Below, in pieces: positions 1 through 12,447 of a stretch of 64,000 nucleotides of DNA; position 1 is the first letter of the stretch; each line of letters begins with the position of its first letter. Both the position numbers and the translations under genes were made by a program. Under the pieces are notes generated by a model, which saw only the letters and a list, made by a program, of their open reading frames with translations, ran no database searches and was not told the origin of the DNA. This DNA comes from Blasia pusilla (taxonomy: Eukaryota; Marchantiophyta; Marchantiopsida; Blasiales): the NCBI GenBank assembly GCA_050084515.1, contig CM114274.1, positions 8,184,001 through 8,248,000 of the forward strand. Direction: 5' to 3'.

Positions 1-2400
1 CTAGATTTCAACTCGGTCGATTCCCAGGTTGGCCATCATTCAGAACTTTAAGAAATAAAGAGATTCCAACCATCAGCTCTCGTGACAGTTCGGATCGTGG
101 CCTAGGGTACTGCCAAGTTATGGTTTTCCAACAATCACTCGGCAGACAAATACATAATAATACTTTTGTCTAACCTCAAAAAAGTACATCCACTTAACTT
201 CCATTGTTGATTACTGTATGAACATCAATTGTTGATCTATGTGCGTGTGACTCAACTCAGAAATAGTTCAACTAAAGCTTGATTGTTAATTGGTGGGTGA
301 CAATCGTACATGTATACATCAGATCTTAACTTCGCCCGCACAGATAGCAATCTCGGAAATTCATGGACTGCCAGATCTTTGCACATACAGGCTTCATCTG
401 CTACTGAGCACTGCCACATTGCCATAAATTTGCAGGAGTACCACTCAGAAGTTATCTTGATTGTTGTGAGGTGTGGATCAATTCCCATGACCTGAAAGGG
501 TCGGATGGTAACCTGACTGCCAATGGATACACCCTCCTCCTGTGTCCCCAAAATTCATGGGGATGATCTTGTTGGATCTCTGTCAATCTGTCCACCTCTT
601 AGTTCATTGATAGGACCAGATCGGTTCCCAACAAGTTGACATAGCAGCGCTTGATGGAGTACTCACATGGTGGTATTAACATTTGGCCAATCTAGGTCTC
701 AATTTTGGGAGCTCTTGGCCCTCAGAGAAGCACCTCTGTCCTAGCTCCTGTATCCACGGATAAACACACATTAGGAAAGATGTCAGTACTCTGTTTCTGA
801 AATGCAGCTCCAAGACGGAAAAAGGGGTCAGCAGAAAAACATCAGTACCTGCCAGGGAGTCAGGAGTATTGAGCTATCCTGAGCAAAGAGCAGACCTCAA
901 ATCTGCAAAGAAAACAATTCTTATTAGCACCAAGGGCAGTATCATTGCAGCCAGCACTATGAAGGCAAGGCTGACATGTCAAAACTGAGAGCCATGGTGA
1001 AGGACCACAGCACACATGGAACAGAGTGAACTTTTCAGGTGATCTCAATTTAGATATACCTCACATCATTTAGTTAGCTGGCCTGTAAGCTATCAGTAGT
1101 AGAGATCTACCCTGCATAAAGGACCTACAAAGAGATAAGGGCTACTAATTGAAGGATAGCAAAAGCTTCGTTAGGCCATTTCCAGCACTTTAAATGGTGC
1201 TGCAAAGAGCGAAGTCAAAGAACAACCATGGGAATGTTAGATTTACCTTTGATAGTGGCGTCAGAGTCAGCGTGGTAAGACAAAGAGGTCAGAGTCATCT
1301 GCTTCATTGTCAGGTGTCAGAGTGGCATTCCATGAACATTGCATGTCAACCGAAGCCTACAGAATATGATGTCTCTATACTAGAATATTTGAGCCTAAAC
1401 TACTGAGATGAAACTCGGCTCATTGTCCTACATGATCATGACACAATTTGTGTCAAGAGAACATTGGCATCTGAGAGAAGGTCCAAGCCAATCTCCAACT
1501 ACAACTGGGAGTCAAAGTGATGCAGAGTTAGCAATACCTATTACTTACAAACCAGACTCTCCTTCAAATAGCAGACCCCAAGCTGCCTAAGTGGAGCACC
1601 AACAGCGGCTAGCTTTTGTATTGCAATGCAAGGTATACATAGAACTTAAAAGTACTCCCAAGTAAAATGAAGGACCTGAAAGTCAACTGGGTGTCTCTAG
1701 TGTTCAGTCATATGAAGACAGTTGACTGATTCCTGTGATCTGTTAAGGAAGTTAAGATATGCAACATTTCTGCGTTTGCAAAAATACCTTGTTTACCATC
1801 ATACAGAACAAATTACTGCAGACATATGCTGAAATTTGAGGAGGAATCAAAGGTGCTCCTATTCTCTCACAGACACAAGATAAGATCAATGATATGTCAA
1901 TCAACCTCGAAAACAACTTCAGTTGACATTCGAATTTTAAAATATGATAGTGGCAAGTGTCTCATTGGTGTGAGCAGATGGTGAAAATAGTAGTGTATGA
2001 CTGAAAATTAATGTGGTTAGAAATTCTAGCTAACATGCTCATAACAAAGACACCTTTACTCGACACTTGCAGACTCCGGAAACAACAAATCATATTTATG
2101 TTTCGCAAGTTTTCATGAGGATCACAGTTAAAGGACAGATCAAGCACCGCATTATGAGTTCTCCACAAGGAATCATCACAGCAGTAGACATGTTCATCTC
2201 AATCTACAAATGAAGAGATACAGAAATAAGCCATCCACTCATGCAAGACGACTTTACCAATGATGTCATTGAAGCTCTTTTTAGTCAGTCTTCCATGCTC
2301 TCAAGGATGCCTCTTTGATGACTTGAGTTCACATTGTGTTACAAGAATCACAGAACAGGAGCTACACCATTATGACCTAGTTGGAGATCGAAGATTTTAC
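1..2400. other. 3' flank of the KH gene, no certain gene
   Basis: No family is recognised here. Part of it, towards 2673, is probably the 3' untranslated region of the KH gene read on the minus strand. The most coding-like piece is an open minus-strand frame of 99 codons at 252-551. It has an acceptor-like TTTCAG inside it near 490 and a Cys- and Trp-containing segment, SEWYSCKFMAMWQCSVADEA. Its composition looks protein-like, but I cannot name it or join it to another exon. The rest has only short, stop-rich frames. Confidence 0.4.
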
Positions 2401-2673
2401 CAGTTCACTGGTAATGGCTGAAATGCCTAGACTGACTTGAAGATATTGCCATTCAGGACTAGAGTTAAAGACTAAAAGTCGCAGCTTAAATAGTAAATGA
2501 TTGCACCTTCTTGATTCGAATAACGCTGATGATGGGGAACCCAAGCACCATACTCCCTTCTTTGTTTGAGCCTAAGAGCACCACCTTTAGAGAATCTGCA
2601 TTGGCTGATATCGCCTCTGCAAAACTGCAATTGTAAGAGGGTTGTTCATTGATGATATCAAAATAGGTGCTGA

Positions 2674-5600
2674 TCACCGTCTGGTCTTGGCTCTTTTCAT
2701 GCCTGGATTGTTGAATGGAGATACGGTACCGCTCATGTAAGCAGGACTATCCTCTCTTAAAGTTCCATTGAGGATTGCCAGCTCTCGGAGCTGTGCCTTC
2801 TTCACCAAGTCAAATGTCTCATCCTGGATACCACAACCACCAGAGACCATTACTATCCTGGACCTTAGCCATACAACTCATATTACTCTTGTTTGGAAAC
2901 TCCACTGGCACATGTAAAAGACTCTTTTTGATGCCACCAACACTTTAGAGCCTCCACGTACTAAATTTTAAGACAACCACGGGACAAGAAACAAGTCTAG
3001 GACTTGCTTCTCCATGAACTTCACTGTGTCAAAACACAATTTTGTAGTAACTAGCAGATAAATTCATTAACAGGAAAGCCCACCCCACTATGAACCTCAG
3101 AAGGAGGAGTTTTTTCATGAAAGTCATACCACTGGTTTTAAAAGCTCTTCAAGAATCTCGCGTGCGTGAGCCAACTGAGCATCGACAACGCTTGCAGGTA
3201 ACTCAGCTTCCACTAATACATGCAAAGGCTCGTTCAAATGCTCGAAACCTGGTTTATCCCTCATCTTATCTTCCTGCTGGATACGACCCACAAATCACAG
3301 CGAATTCATGGCACAAAATCAGTATTGGGTTGCGAGTCCGGCCAAAAGGTATGCAGATTTGACAAACCCTAAATGGGCAACTGTTCATCAAGAAGGCTCC
3401 ATAGAACATCAGTTCCCATATCGGATAACCTCAGCAGATATTGCAAGAGATATAGTAGCAAAAAGTTACCATACGTGAGCTTGACCAGTAACCAAACATG
3501 TGAAGTAAGCTCCTGGACCTGTGTCAGAATAACTTCTCTCATACCCGGAACAAGTACACAACAAGTAATAATCAAATATCCATTCCACAGGTACTTTTCA
3601 GAGTTTCTCCTTCAATTAGCTCGTCCTTGCTCCTAAATTCAGAAGAAGTTTGCTGTGGGTACTAGGCACCAACACAAAATATGACCCCTGGCCTAACCTT
3701 GGCACTGTCTTTGATGGAGCCTCGCCCTCTAATGAGCACCCGGCAACCTGTAGTAGCTTCCACCCGCTTAAGAGAATTGCCTCGAGGCCCCAGAATTCGA
3801 CCCACGAAATTGAACTGCATTAGAGAATTTTCACACAGAACATATGTAAGCAAGGAAATACAAACAAACTAGCTCTCCATAATCAACCAAGCAACCTGGA
3901 CTCTTCACTGCAAAGATACGATTCTGATTAGCTCTTTGAGTGAGGGCAGTGCCCACTGCATGTGACTAACCCACTGACCATTCAAGAATTCTTCCACCTA
4001 CATTAGCCAATAAATCTGGATAATAAGTCTTTAAACCCTGAGGAAAAAGGTGGCTGCTTCCTGTACTTCAAAACCTACACATCCGTAAAAAGATGATTCC
4101 ATACAAAAAAAAATTTACTAGGACAAACAAGATCATAAGCTTGCAAACACACATTTGGATATTTGTCCACAGGCACTTCTATCCGCTGAGTCTTCTTAAT
4201 GATGGGTCCTCCAGCAGTCCCAGGAACTCCATGCCAACCCATTGTAGCTCCTTGAGTGGATATGGCAAGCCTTTGCCCGAAATCCTGGAAGAATCACAGT
4301 GTGACAACATTTTCATTTTCCCAAAGCGAGAATGCAACATACTTGCTGCAATATGAATGAATAAACGGCTGTGTCCCAGGATCCAGGCTCCAGATATTAG
4401 AGAGATAACTTCTCACCTGGATTAGGTTTTGCATGCATCACGGGGGTAGACAATCTAAAGGGTTTCCAGAAGTTTAGGGTTTCAGAATGAAACGAAATGT
4501 TTGGCAAGTAAATTATCTATTCTTCTACCACAGCCTCCTGCAGCTTCCAAATATGCGGTTCACTAGACTTCAACGCCTGAAGAATATAGGAGTCACAAAT
4601 CCATTCATAGAAAAAGCTACTCATTGCAAACGATTGAGTTGAGGCCTGTGAAGCAAGAGTTCAACTTGGTTAAACGTGGAGAAGGACAAGGTGAAGATAA
4701 CTCATACATCTGATTGTATGCCACCCCATCCATTTAAATCTCCAGCTCCACCATTTCCTAGCAGAGCACCAGATGCAAGAGGGCTCCCATGATCCAACCC
4801 ATCTTGATCCAAAAAGGGTGAATTCCCCACTAAGGTGGTCACTCGCACTATCTCTGCAAGACACAAACCAACACCAACCACCCTTAACAGCATTCTTGAA
4901 CTTTTGAATTTCCTCTTGATCCTCACCTACAATACAGTACTGACAATTGGGTCTTGTTGGCCAGCAGTAAAATTAGCGAACTGAAATTTTTATACATGTC
5001 TGGTGTCACTGATCACTCAGTAGCCTTTCTCGTACAGACATCAGAACCACCACCTCATAACAAACTTTGGCGACTGCTCAGAACTTGGGGTGCTGTGATC
5101 GTGACTCGTAAGCATTTCTACAATCCCAACTGGGGTCTACTACAAATCACTCGAGGTTGGCCCTATAGAGCTCGTCCTCGGAGATCCCTCACCGACTCGG
5201 ATATTCCTCACAGGCAGATTTCCAAACTTTATCCGTAATCTGCTTTTCAGCGAGTTGCAGAACGTCCATTCCAAATTTACTTTTCGCCACCCGTCGCTGT
5301 GAGACACAGTAAATTGAACTAAGCAAAGTATGGTAAAGCTTCAGGGATATGAAATTTTCTAGCCCGCATGCGATTGAAATTGACCTTTTCAACTATGATT
5401 CGCTGTCCCATCACGCACATTGCGAAGGTGCATCACGTCTGAAAGTTTCAGTGGGAGATGTAGAAGAACGTGTGAAACTCGTAAAGAGACTAACGAGCAT
5501 CTCCACGTCCTCGAAGTGCCTCGAAGTCAGCCTGATTGCTATGCATCAACTTAGCTTTGGACTTGACATGGGATGGTGGTGCTCTCTTCCGTATACACCC

Positions 5601-6335
5601 AAGTCTATCACTGCTAGAGATAAATTCTACAGTGAAGACTTATCCAAGAGGGCGTCATCATAGCTTCATATAATCCACTTCCTCTTCAAAGTTCCGAAGT
5701 TATTCAGATGAGACGCGAAAAGGGAGGAGAAAAACTAGGCCTCATACCTTGATTCAAAAGGCGGCTGCAGTTCGGCAGAACTTGCATGAAGGGGCCCAGC
5801 TTTTGCCGCTCTGCCAGAAGCTCCGAGAGGTATCTACAACACAAGTACCAAAACCATGGACCGGTCCCGCTCTGAAATAAGATCCCCAGCACTCTCAGCA
5901 AGCAAAATCCCACTACCAATTCCGCAATGCAGGTAGCACCCCAGCACGCATTCCCTCTCCTGATCATTCCAGATATTTGGCAAACACTAAAACCCCAGAC
6001 CCACCACCATGCCCATAACCGCTAGTCAATCAGTCAGTCAGTCGGTCAGTCAGTCAGTCAGTCAGCCATGGTAATCAAACCAAGGCCAGCCAACCTCTTG
6101 AGACCCCCACACTTCTTCCCAGACGCACTGCATTCATTCTACCCTGCATATTCAGCCCCAAGAAACCATGGCATCAAACTCCTGAGCCTCTCGCCAAACC
6201 CTCGAAAATTCCCGGCAATAGAAACAAACCCCACACCTACTTGTCATGGTCTGCGGCGGCACTCGAGGGTCGCAGGCCTGCGAGCTGCGGCGAAGAGCCT
6301 GACGACGGTGAGAATTGTAGATATCGACCAGCCAT
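2674..6335 (-). CDS. SPIN1-like single KH-domain (STAR-type) RNA-binding protein
   Basis: This is a plant KH-domain RNA-binding protein of the SPIN1/quaking-like (STAR) family, probably nuclear. Family members bind RNA through one extended KH domain; rice SPIN1 affects flowering. I assembled seven coding exons on the minus strand: 6241-6335, 5748-5833, 4708-4853, 4153-4284, 3698-3814, 3130-3273 and 2674-2823. All introns are GT-AG (306-894 bp) and the joins stay in phase, giving 870 nt and 289 residues, close to the usual 280-290. Residues 1-31 start [16 protein letters not shown], the family's N terminus. Exon 2 carries [20 protein letters not shown] (dimerisation region). Exon 4 gives the KH entry strand near residues 139-153. 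Exon 5 holds [12 protein letters not shown] with the GPRG loop at 162-165. Exon 6 ends the extended KH. Exon 7 has the conserved [10 protein letters not shown] and the basic tail GMKRAKTRR, a likely nuclear signal. No defect is seen, so it should be functional. UTRs and promoter are not defined. Confidence 0.95.
6023..6065. repeat. (CAGT)n microsatellite in KH-gene intron 1
   Basis: About ten copies of CAGT, with one CGGT variant, lie inside the first intron (5834-6240) of the KH gene. It is a simple repeat with no visible role. Confidence 0.9.
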
Positions 6336-6850
6336 TTCCGGATTCATTCCAACCAAACCCCAAGGGCCAAAAAAATAAAATAAAAAACACACCCTCCTAC
6401 AACCTCATCCCTCCCTCTTGTTCTCCCTCCCTCCCTCCCTCCCTCTTCTAGCTCTTTCTCGTGCTCTACGTCGCCAACATGCTGAGCCGTTCAGGGATTC
6501 ACGCACACGGAATCGCAGCGCTGCGCTGCTGCTTGCGATCCATAGATCCGATCGCCCTAGAGCTGTTTCCCCATCGCGTCGCGCGCTGCAACAGAGACGA
6601 GACGAGACGACGACAACGAAAACGGAATTCGCTTCGTGGTCGTTCTGTGGGTACGCTTGCCGTCGACGGCAGTCGCTTCTGTTAAAGCGTCAGCTCCTCC
6701 TACTGCAAGACCGTCGTGTTCTCCCCCGCCACGGCCTGGGGAGGGGGGAAACCGGAGGTTTCTGAGAGAAACCAGGGGTTTCGAAGACATATCCATCGGT
6801 AGGAAAGGGTGAACGAGCGGGTAAGGGGCGCGGTCTGAACGGATGCAGTT
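6336..6850 (-). promoter_or_regulatory. 5' leader and probable promoter of the KH gene
   Basis: This stretch lies upstream of the KH-gene ATG at 6335. On the plus strand it has a (TCCC)n tract at 6424-6447, which is GGGA-rich on the transcribed minus strand, as is common in plant 5' leaders. The open frames on both strands here look like composition artefacts of GC-rich DNA. No clear TATA box was picked out, and the transcription start is unknown. Confidence 0.4.
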
Positions 6851-8886
6851 CATCCGACCGTAGATGCGGATCTGTCCATGGGTATATGTGGTGTTGCACG
6901 AGAGGGTAATAAGGGGGAGCGGTCGAGGCGCACGCAGTTCATCGGACGGTTGGAGGTGACTGATAGCGGAGGATTAGAGAGGGATCGTGGGAATGAAGAA
7001 ATAAAATATATGTAAAAAAAGATGGGAAACCCATCACGATACAAAAGAGGGGGCATGCTGAGAAAAAAATAGACCTCAAGAGGTCGGAACCGGCCCCCAC
7101 AAGATATGAGGGGGCCTTCCCCATAACAACCAAAATCACCAACGGCAGAGACAATATCAGCAACACCTAAAGAACTATGACTACTATTAAGTGGGCCTTT
7201 AGCATTGGCATCTCCAACCGCATGAGCCCGCCGTAGAAGCCCATTTGCTTGGGCGCGCTGCAGAGCTATGGAGACCCGTTGCCTACAATAAAGTATCGCA
7301 GTGGCTAACGACAACCCATTTCTCGATTGGAGATAATGGGCGCAATCCGTAAGGAACGAGTCAAACCTCTCCTTCATCGCCCCGTACATCTCAATGGCTA
7401 GGGGGATAAATCGATGTCCGTCATGAAGTCGACTATAAATGTGGGTCTTCTTGACCGCCGCCGCCGCCGCCGCTCCTTGTAGCAATCTCCCTTGTGCTAC
7501 CACTTGGGCTCGCACCGCCTCCCGCATAGGATCCGTCACTACAACATCCGCTACCACCACCTCAGACTCCCTCGTCATGTAGAGATCAGCACGGATAAGG
7601 GAATCCCCCATGGAGTCGTGCCTCTCTCTTTGTACATGGAATCCACTCTCCCGAGCAATAGAGAACATAATATCCCGCATTGCATCGTGAATGGCTATCC
7701 TCTCACCCCCAACTGGACACCGTGCCAAATGCACACCAAGTGGATCGAGACTCCGGCGACACTCGCAACGTGTCGAACCAACCACCGTTGGTTGGGGCAG
7801 GCCCAATCGGAACCTCATTGCTGTAGTGTAGGTAAGTGGTGCAATGCGGAAAGCCGGGATGAGGGGACGAGCCCCCACCCATGAGCCTGCCCCCTTTCCG
7901 AAGCAAGAGCGAATACGGCCCCGAACCTCCATGAGGATATTCCCATCCGACATAGTAGCTCTAAACAATGCATCAAAGTGGGCTTCCATCAAAGAAGATT
8001 GGAGCCCAGACTGTCTGGAGGTAACTAGGGAAGGGAAAGCGGGAAGAACTGCTCTAGCCTCAACAAGAAGGGAGTCTCTACAAGCTGTGAGTGAAGATTG
8101 AAGTGGGAAAAGACCATGCTCAACCTGGGAAACGTACTGTAAAAGTAGCGGTCTATCCCTAACCAAAAATGGGGAGCAAAGGATGGGTGCTACAGTGGCC
8201 CAACTCCCTAAAAAGGCTGAAGACGCCACTAACTTAATCACTATGAGACCTAATCCACCAAAGGCAATCGGCCAAGAAGCCTGTCTACGAGCTAACTCCC
8301 CCGCGAGGCACTCTATTGAACCGAGTCCTAGAAGATCCCCAAACGCCTGCATAATCTTTCTATCAAAGGATCTATACAAGGAAGAAATATGGCTAGTCGC
8401 CCACACGGTTCTACACAGATAACCAGGTCTACGGGCAAAACATGACGAGAGGATTCCATAAGCTACTTGAGGGTCACCAATCCTCGTGAGATCGTCGACA
8501 TGAAGAAGATCCTCCGTAAGAGCCGCCGCCACAAAACTCGATACAAAGTCCTGGCTCCCGAGTGGGACTCCCAAGATGCGAAGCCCTCCAGCATGTGTCA
8601 AAAAACCGTCGGGTAAATGAATATCCGTTGACAAGCCTAATGAAGACCAAGCCTTGCTTTTTCCCACCTTCACCGCGAGATCGACGTGTGCCAACTGTGC
8701 TGAAAAGTGTTGAAATGCAGGAAAAACCAAGTCTCCAGGGCCAACAATGTGAGTATCGTCTGCCAACGAAGGGAAAATGCAACCCGGGAAAGCCTCCACC
8801 ATAGAAAGAACCGCTCGATAATGAGCCAAAGCAAATAATGCACCACCTAAGGGATCACCATGACGCGTCTTGGTAGCAAACTCCAA
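6850..8886 (-). pseudogene. Non-LTR element ORF, RT core plus CCHC and restriction-like endonuclease
   Basis: This 678-codon open frame is the C-terminal two thirds of the element protein. RHGDPLGGALFALAH near its start corresponds to RT motif B, and LADDTHIVGP (about residues 41-50) to motif C with the catalytic Asp pair. Further on, C-x1-C-x9-H-x3-C (CECRRSLDPLGVHLARC, about 7725-7775) is the zinc knuckle before the endonuclease. It is followed by IAIHDAMRD and then RADLYM plus 13 residues to DVVVTDP (about 7555-7600), which fits a PD-(D/E)xK nuclease core. An alanine run (QGAAAAAAAVKK) comes from a GCC repeat at 7455-7475. The frame runs past the element's 3' hairpin into flanking DNA, so the true stop has been lost or lies upstream. 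It joins the previous part only through frameshifts. Confidence 0.85.
7021..7035 (-). other. 3'-terminal hairpin of non-LTR copy 1
   Basis: GATGGG-TTT-CCCATC on the minus strand forms a 6-bp stem with a 3-nt loop. Copy 2 has GATGG-GTTTT-CCATC at the same place. It may be the 3' recognition structure for target-primed reverse transcription. Confidence 0.6.
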
Positions 8887-9113
8887 GACCGTGACCTCTT
8901 CTCAAACCTACCGTGGTGAAAATAGAGAGCCGAGGGGGCCCCATAAAAAGCATGCATGAAGGGAATCGGACTCGCTATGGGACCCCTGTGTCTCTCAACT
9001 CCGTGAAGATAGCTGCCGGAGACACTGAGTTAAAGGCGTTCTCCACATCAACTTGGAGAACCACCCACTCGCGATGTATATCTAAACAAACCCTCAAACC
9101 TAAGGCTACTGTC

Positions 9114-10160
9114 TCACAACTGGGTGGCGTGGCAACTTCGAACTGGTGCGGACTCAGATGTGACTGGAAAGGATAACGCCAAAAGTCGCCCCGCCCCCAA
9201 TACGTGGGCTACTGTTGTTGGCACTCTCCCTTGAGTTAGGTGAGAGGCAACCTGAAGCAACTCGGAAAAGCTCCTTGCAGAGTCCTCGGGGGAAAAGCAA
9301 TCGCGAAGGTGTTTGTACATCATACCGGACAACCCTCCGACTGCTATCCTAGGGGAACTCCCGAGTCCTCGTGCAAAGAGGGACGGGTCTAGGCATAAGG
9401 TTGTGTCAGGATGGAAGTCACGTACAAATGTTGGGATGTCAACCATTGGACGAGGGTGTAGCCTCCGGAGGGCATTGATGGTAACAGCGGAAGGAGGAGC
9501 CATATCCATAGGGTGGAGCGCACGAGCCGCTCGTGAGTACTCCCCGGCTCGCCCAAATCTCCTACATTGTCGCAATCTGGCAGCTATAAGATCGTCCGCT
9601 GGGAAACCACGTGGAGTGCTACCTTAAGCATATGCCACGAACTCGCTCTGTAGAGACTCCCAATCACCTCCTTGTAAGCGTCGCAATCGGGCCACAACCT
9701 CTCTATGGCCAGCCTTTCCTCCTCGGGTATAGCGAAGACACCATTGTGGAAGGAGAAGTAGTAGATACCACGAAAGCCCATCCATAGGATCAAGTGTGAT
9801 CCTAGATAAGGGAAGGAGGAAAGACTGGCGAAGCTCATCCTGAATAGCATGGGGGATCCTATGAAACAACCTCAGGCAGGGAAAACGGGTCTCAAAGAGA
9901 CCTGTGATGCTGCCAAGGTGGGACCTCAACCACTCCCATGCCTCGGGAGGGGGCGATGATGCATGAAGCATCGGTGAGCATCCATGATCGACTGGAGGAA
10001 CTATCCATCTGAATCTATCAAAGTCAGGATGTTTAGCCGCTAAATGGTTCCGAATTCCTGAACGAGTGAAGAATTCGGGACAACAAGGGTATTTCGCATC
10101 CCGGCTATACGACCCACGAGCCCCTACACGAGGGGTCGATGCGGGTCGAGGCATGGACAC
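9114..10160 (-). pseudogene. Non-LTR element ORF, N-terminal part (zinc finger to start of RT)
   Basis: This is the first part of the element's polyprotein. Near 10040-10095 it encodes FTRSGIRNHLAAKHPD, the second half of a C2H2 finger (H-x4-H). The matching upstream cysteine appears replaced by phenylalanine (CCPEFF). A TAA at 9624-9626 interrupts the frame, which then continues unchanged through GFPADDLIAARLRQCRRFGR and the motif GGLSGMMYKHLRD, typical of the region just before RT in these elements. Near 9180 the coding frame shifts by one: the next frame carries RT motif A as VVLQVDVENAFNSV (about 9000-9050), with the catalytic Asp present. Confidence 0.8.
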
Positions 10161-10569
10161 CTCTCACCAAGAAGAGAACATGACCCCCTCTATCAAACTC
10201 GAGAGACAAACCCCACCAAAATCCGCCCCACAACGCCCATTCGAACTAGCCCTGATGGTAATCGACTCTCTTTCCGTCCACGAAAATGCTCTCCCTAGTA
10301 TGAACTCTCATCTACAATCTTCACCTAGGACCTATGGCCCAACCCCTTCCCAAAACAATGTAGAGATAGTATGGAGGTACTAATGATATGGAAAAAAGAA
10401 TAGATGGAAAAAATAGATGGGAATAGAGTGGGATAAGGGAGAAAAACATGGGTCAAACGTGAACGAGAAACGTGTGTGGCTATAGGATAAGGACATAGAG
10501 AAAAAAAAAAAGGTGGTGTGGAATAACAACATGAGTTGTCTTGGAAACATTCAAGGCATGACAACAAAA

Positions 10570-12447
10570 TGAGACAACAAAGAGGACCCTAATACCTACA
10601 CGAGAAACCCTAAAAAAACAAAAATCTACAAAATAAAATAAAATGAAAAATACTTCACTATAAGATTGACGTTATGGATCAAAACGTAGAGGAAGTTGAT
10701 ATCTCCATTTTGATATAACACACGACCCCCCTCCATCCTCCATCCCACCATCAAATCCTTCCCATCCCCACTGCCATCCCGTAGAGCTCTGCCGCGCCCT
10801 CCCGTCTCCTCCAAACTCTCCACCATAAGCGAAGATGGTTTGTTTTTAACTGGTCTTGGGAGTGAACGTTTCAAAAGTAGGAAGAAAAATTTGCATTCGA
10901 TGGAAGACTCAAAGATTGTTCCCACGTATTCAAACACGCTTCAATCTATCTTAACCTGATGTCATCGTGGGAATGTGGTTGGAGGATCGCGTGGAGGAAG
11001 GAGCTCATCCGACGGTGGGTGCCACTGGGTGGCTGTAAATAAATTAGACATGGATTGTGAAGAGTATGAACATTTTTTTATTTATGCATCTATATTAATA
11101 CACGAATTTAATATTTAGAAATTTTTACACAAATTCTAATGATTTTCTTAATATAGAGACTACAAATTTTATTATTTGAAAATTTCAAGTGTCAATGAAA
11201 GAGGAATTTGCAAATTGAAGGGTTCTTATTCGTAAACTAAGATCCCAAATACAGAAACAGCAAACAAAAAATCTCCTTTAATTCTAGATTTGGGAAATTA
11301 TTTTATTAATGAATAATGAATGTTATTTTTATAGAGGAGTGAATATTATTTCAAATTTTATGGAGCAATGAGATGTTATTTCAATTTTTTTGAGAAGTGG
11401 GATATTATTTTAACCTTCATTAAGGAGTCGGGTTATTTCGAGTCAAATGTTATTACTCGTTTAAGAAAGTAGAATAATGAATGGGTTTGAGAATGGATTA
11501 AATTAATGGAGAATGGAAGAACATTTGTAAATTGCTTCAAAAAAATTCCTTTCTTGCATGCTAACTAGTAGTATTAAGTGATGATGAAATCGGGATAGTG
11601 ACACCTCCCCTCTTGACATGTGTCAAATTTGATAATAGGTTCAATTAAATTTTATAGATGGTGCGTGACTTGGATATATTAATACTTGAAAGTAGAAAGG
11701 GGATTGAGGTGGTATAGGAATTCTAGAGCCATATTCTTTCTCAGAGAGAAAGATGGGTGAAAATCCCCAAAATCAAGTTTAACCAACTGAAGAAATAATA
11801 ATAAAACCCCCAACGACTATGAACTATGTCACGTGTTTTAAGATAGATCAACAAGATCTAGTAGATGTCTTTAGAGATACTTAAAGACAACCTCAAGAGG
11901 TCGAGAATGACCAGTTGAGGTCACAGATATCTTGAGAGACCAGGTTTTCCCTTCGTTTCGGCTCATTTGGAACCATATTAAGAAACTTATTATTTCGGGT
12001 AAGTTGCCATTTTTAGTTTAGTTGACTTTCCACTTTGGGAAGTGATCATTGATCCGCTACAGCACGTCAAGAGCCAAGGAGGTGACCTGTGAGAATATGT
12101 TATCATGGAGAGAATTTGGGAGAGGGAAGGGGATATACCTCAAGGAGAGAGAGCTTCAAAGCTCATTCTCTCTTTGTTGAACCTTTTGGCATGAGGCGGC
12201 GGAGCTATGGTTCTCCTTGCCTTGTGTGTATAACCTAAGCCTCTCAACAGGAGAGTGGGTCTGGTTTGACATGAGAGAGAGAAATTGAGTGTGTACATTT
12301 GTGAGACCTTGTTGATGAAGAGATCTACTTGATTTATTGAATATATTTTGATACTTCTCGTCTCGATGTTTAGATGCAATAAGTTAGCATGGGATCATGT
12401 AATGTGTGTATGTGTGTTTGGTGAAAATGATGTATATTGTGTAGCGA
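10570..12447. other. Anonymous AT-rich spacer
   Basis: No coding family, tandem array or terminal repeat is recognised. The longest frame (10626-10937, minus) has low-complexity composition and no motif. Confidence 0.4.

Larger units (their letters stand above)
7021..10200 (-). mobile_element. Degenerate R2-like non-LTR retrotransposon (copy 1)
   Basis: This is a single-ORF LINE-type element on the minus strand. In reading order it has a damaged C2H2 zinc finger, reverse transcriptase, CCHC knuckle and restriction-like endonuclease, the architecture of the R2/NeSL/CRE side of non-LTR elements rather than plant L1. The 3' end is placed at a 15-nt hairpin (7021-7035) because the second copy at 49988-50491 ends at the same hairpin and the sequences differ beyond it. 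The 5' end is uncertain: coding similarity fades above about 10160, and 10160-10570 may be 5' UTR. One in-frame stop and at least two frameshifts make it non-functional. No target-site duplication was found. Confidence 0.85.

Noticed and set aside
6461-6765. Plus-strand frames near the KH gene promoter
   Set aside because: They overlap the probable leader and promoter of a minus-strand gene; composition only.
9313-9627. Plus-strand frames across 7.5-10.4 kb
   Set aside because: They are antisense to the non-LTR element ORF and have no family motifs.
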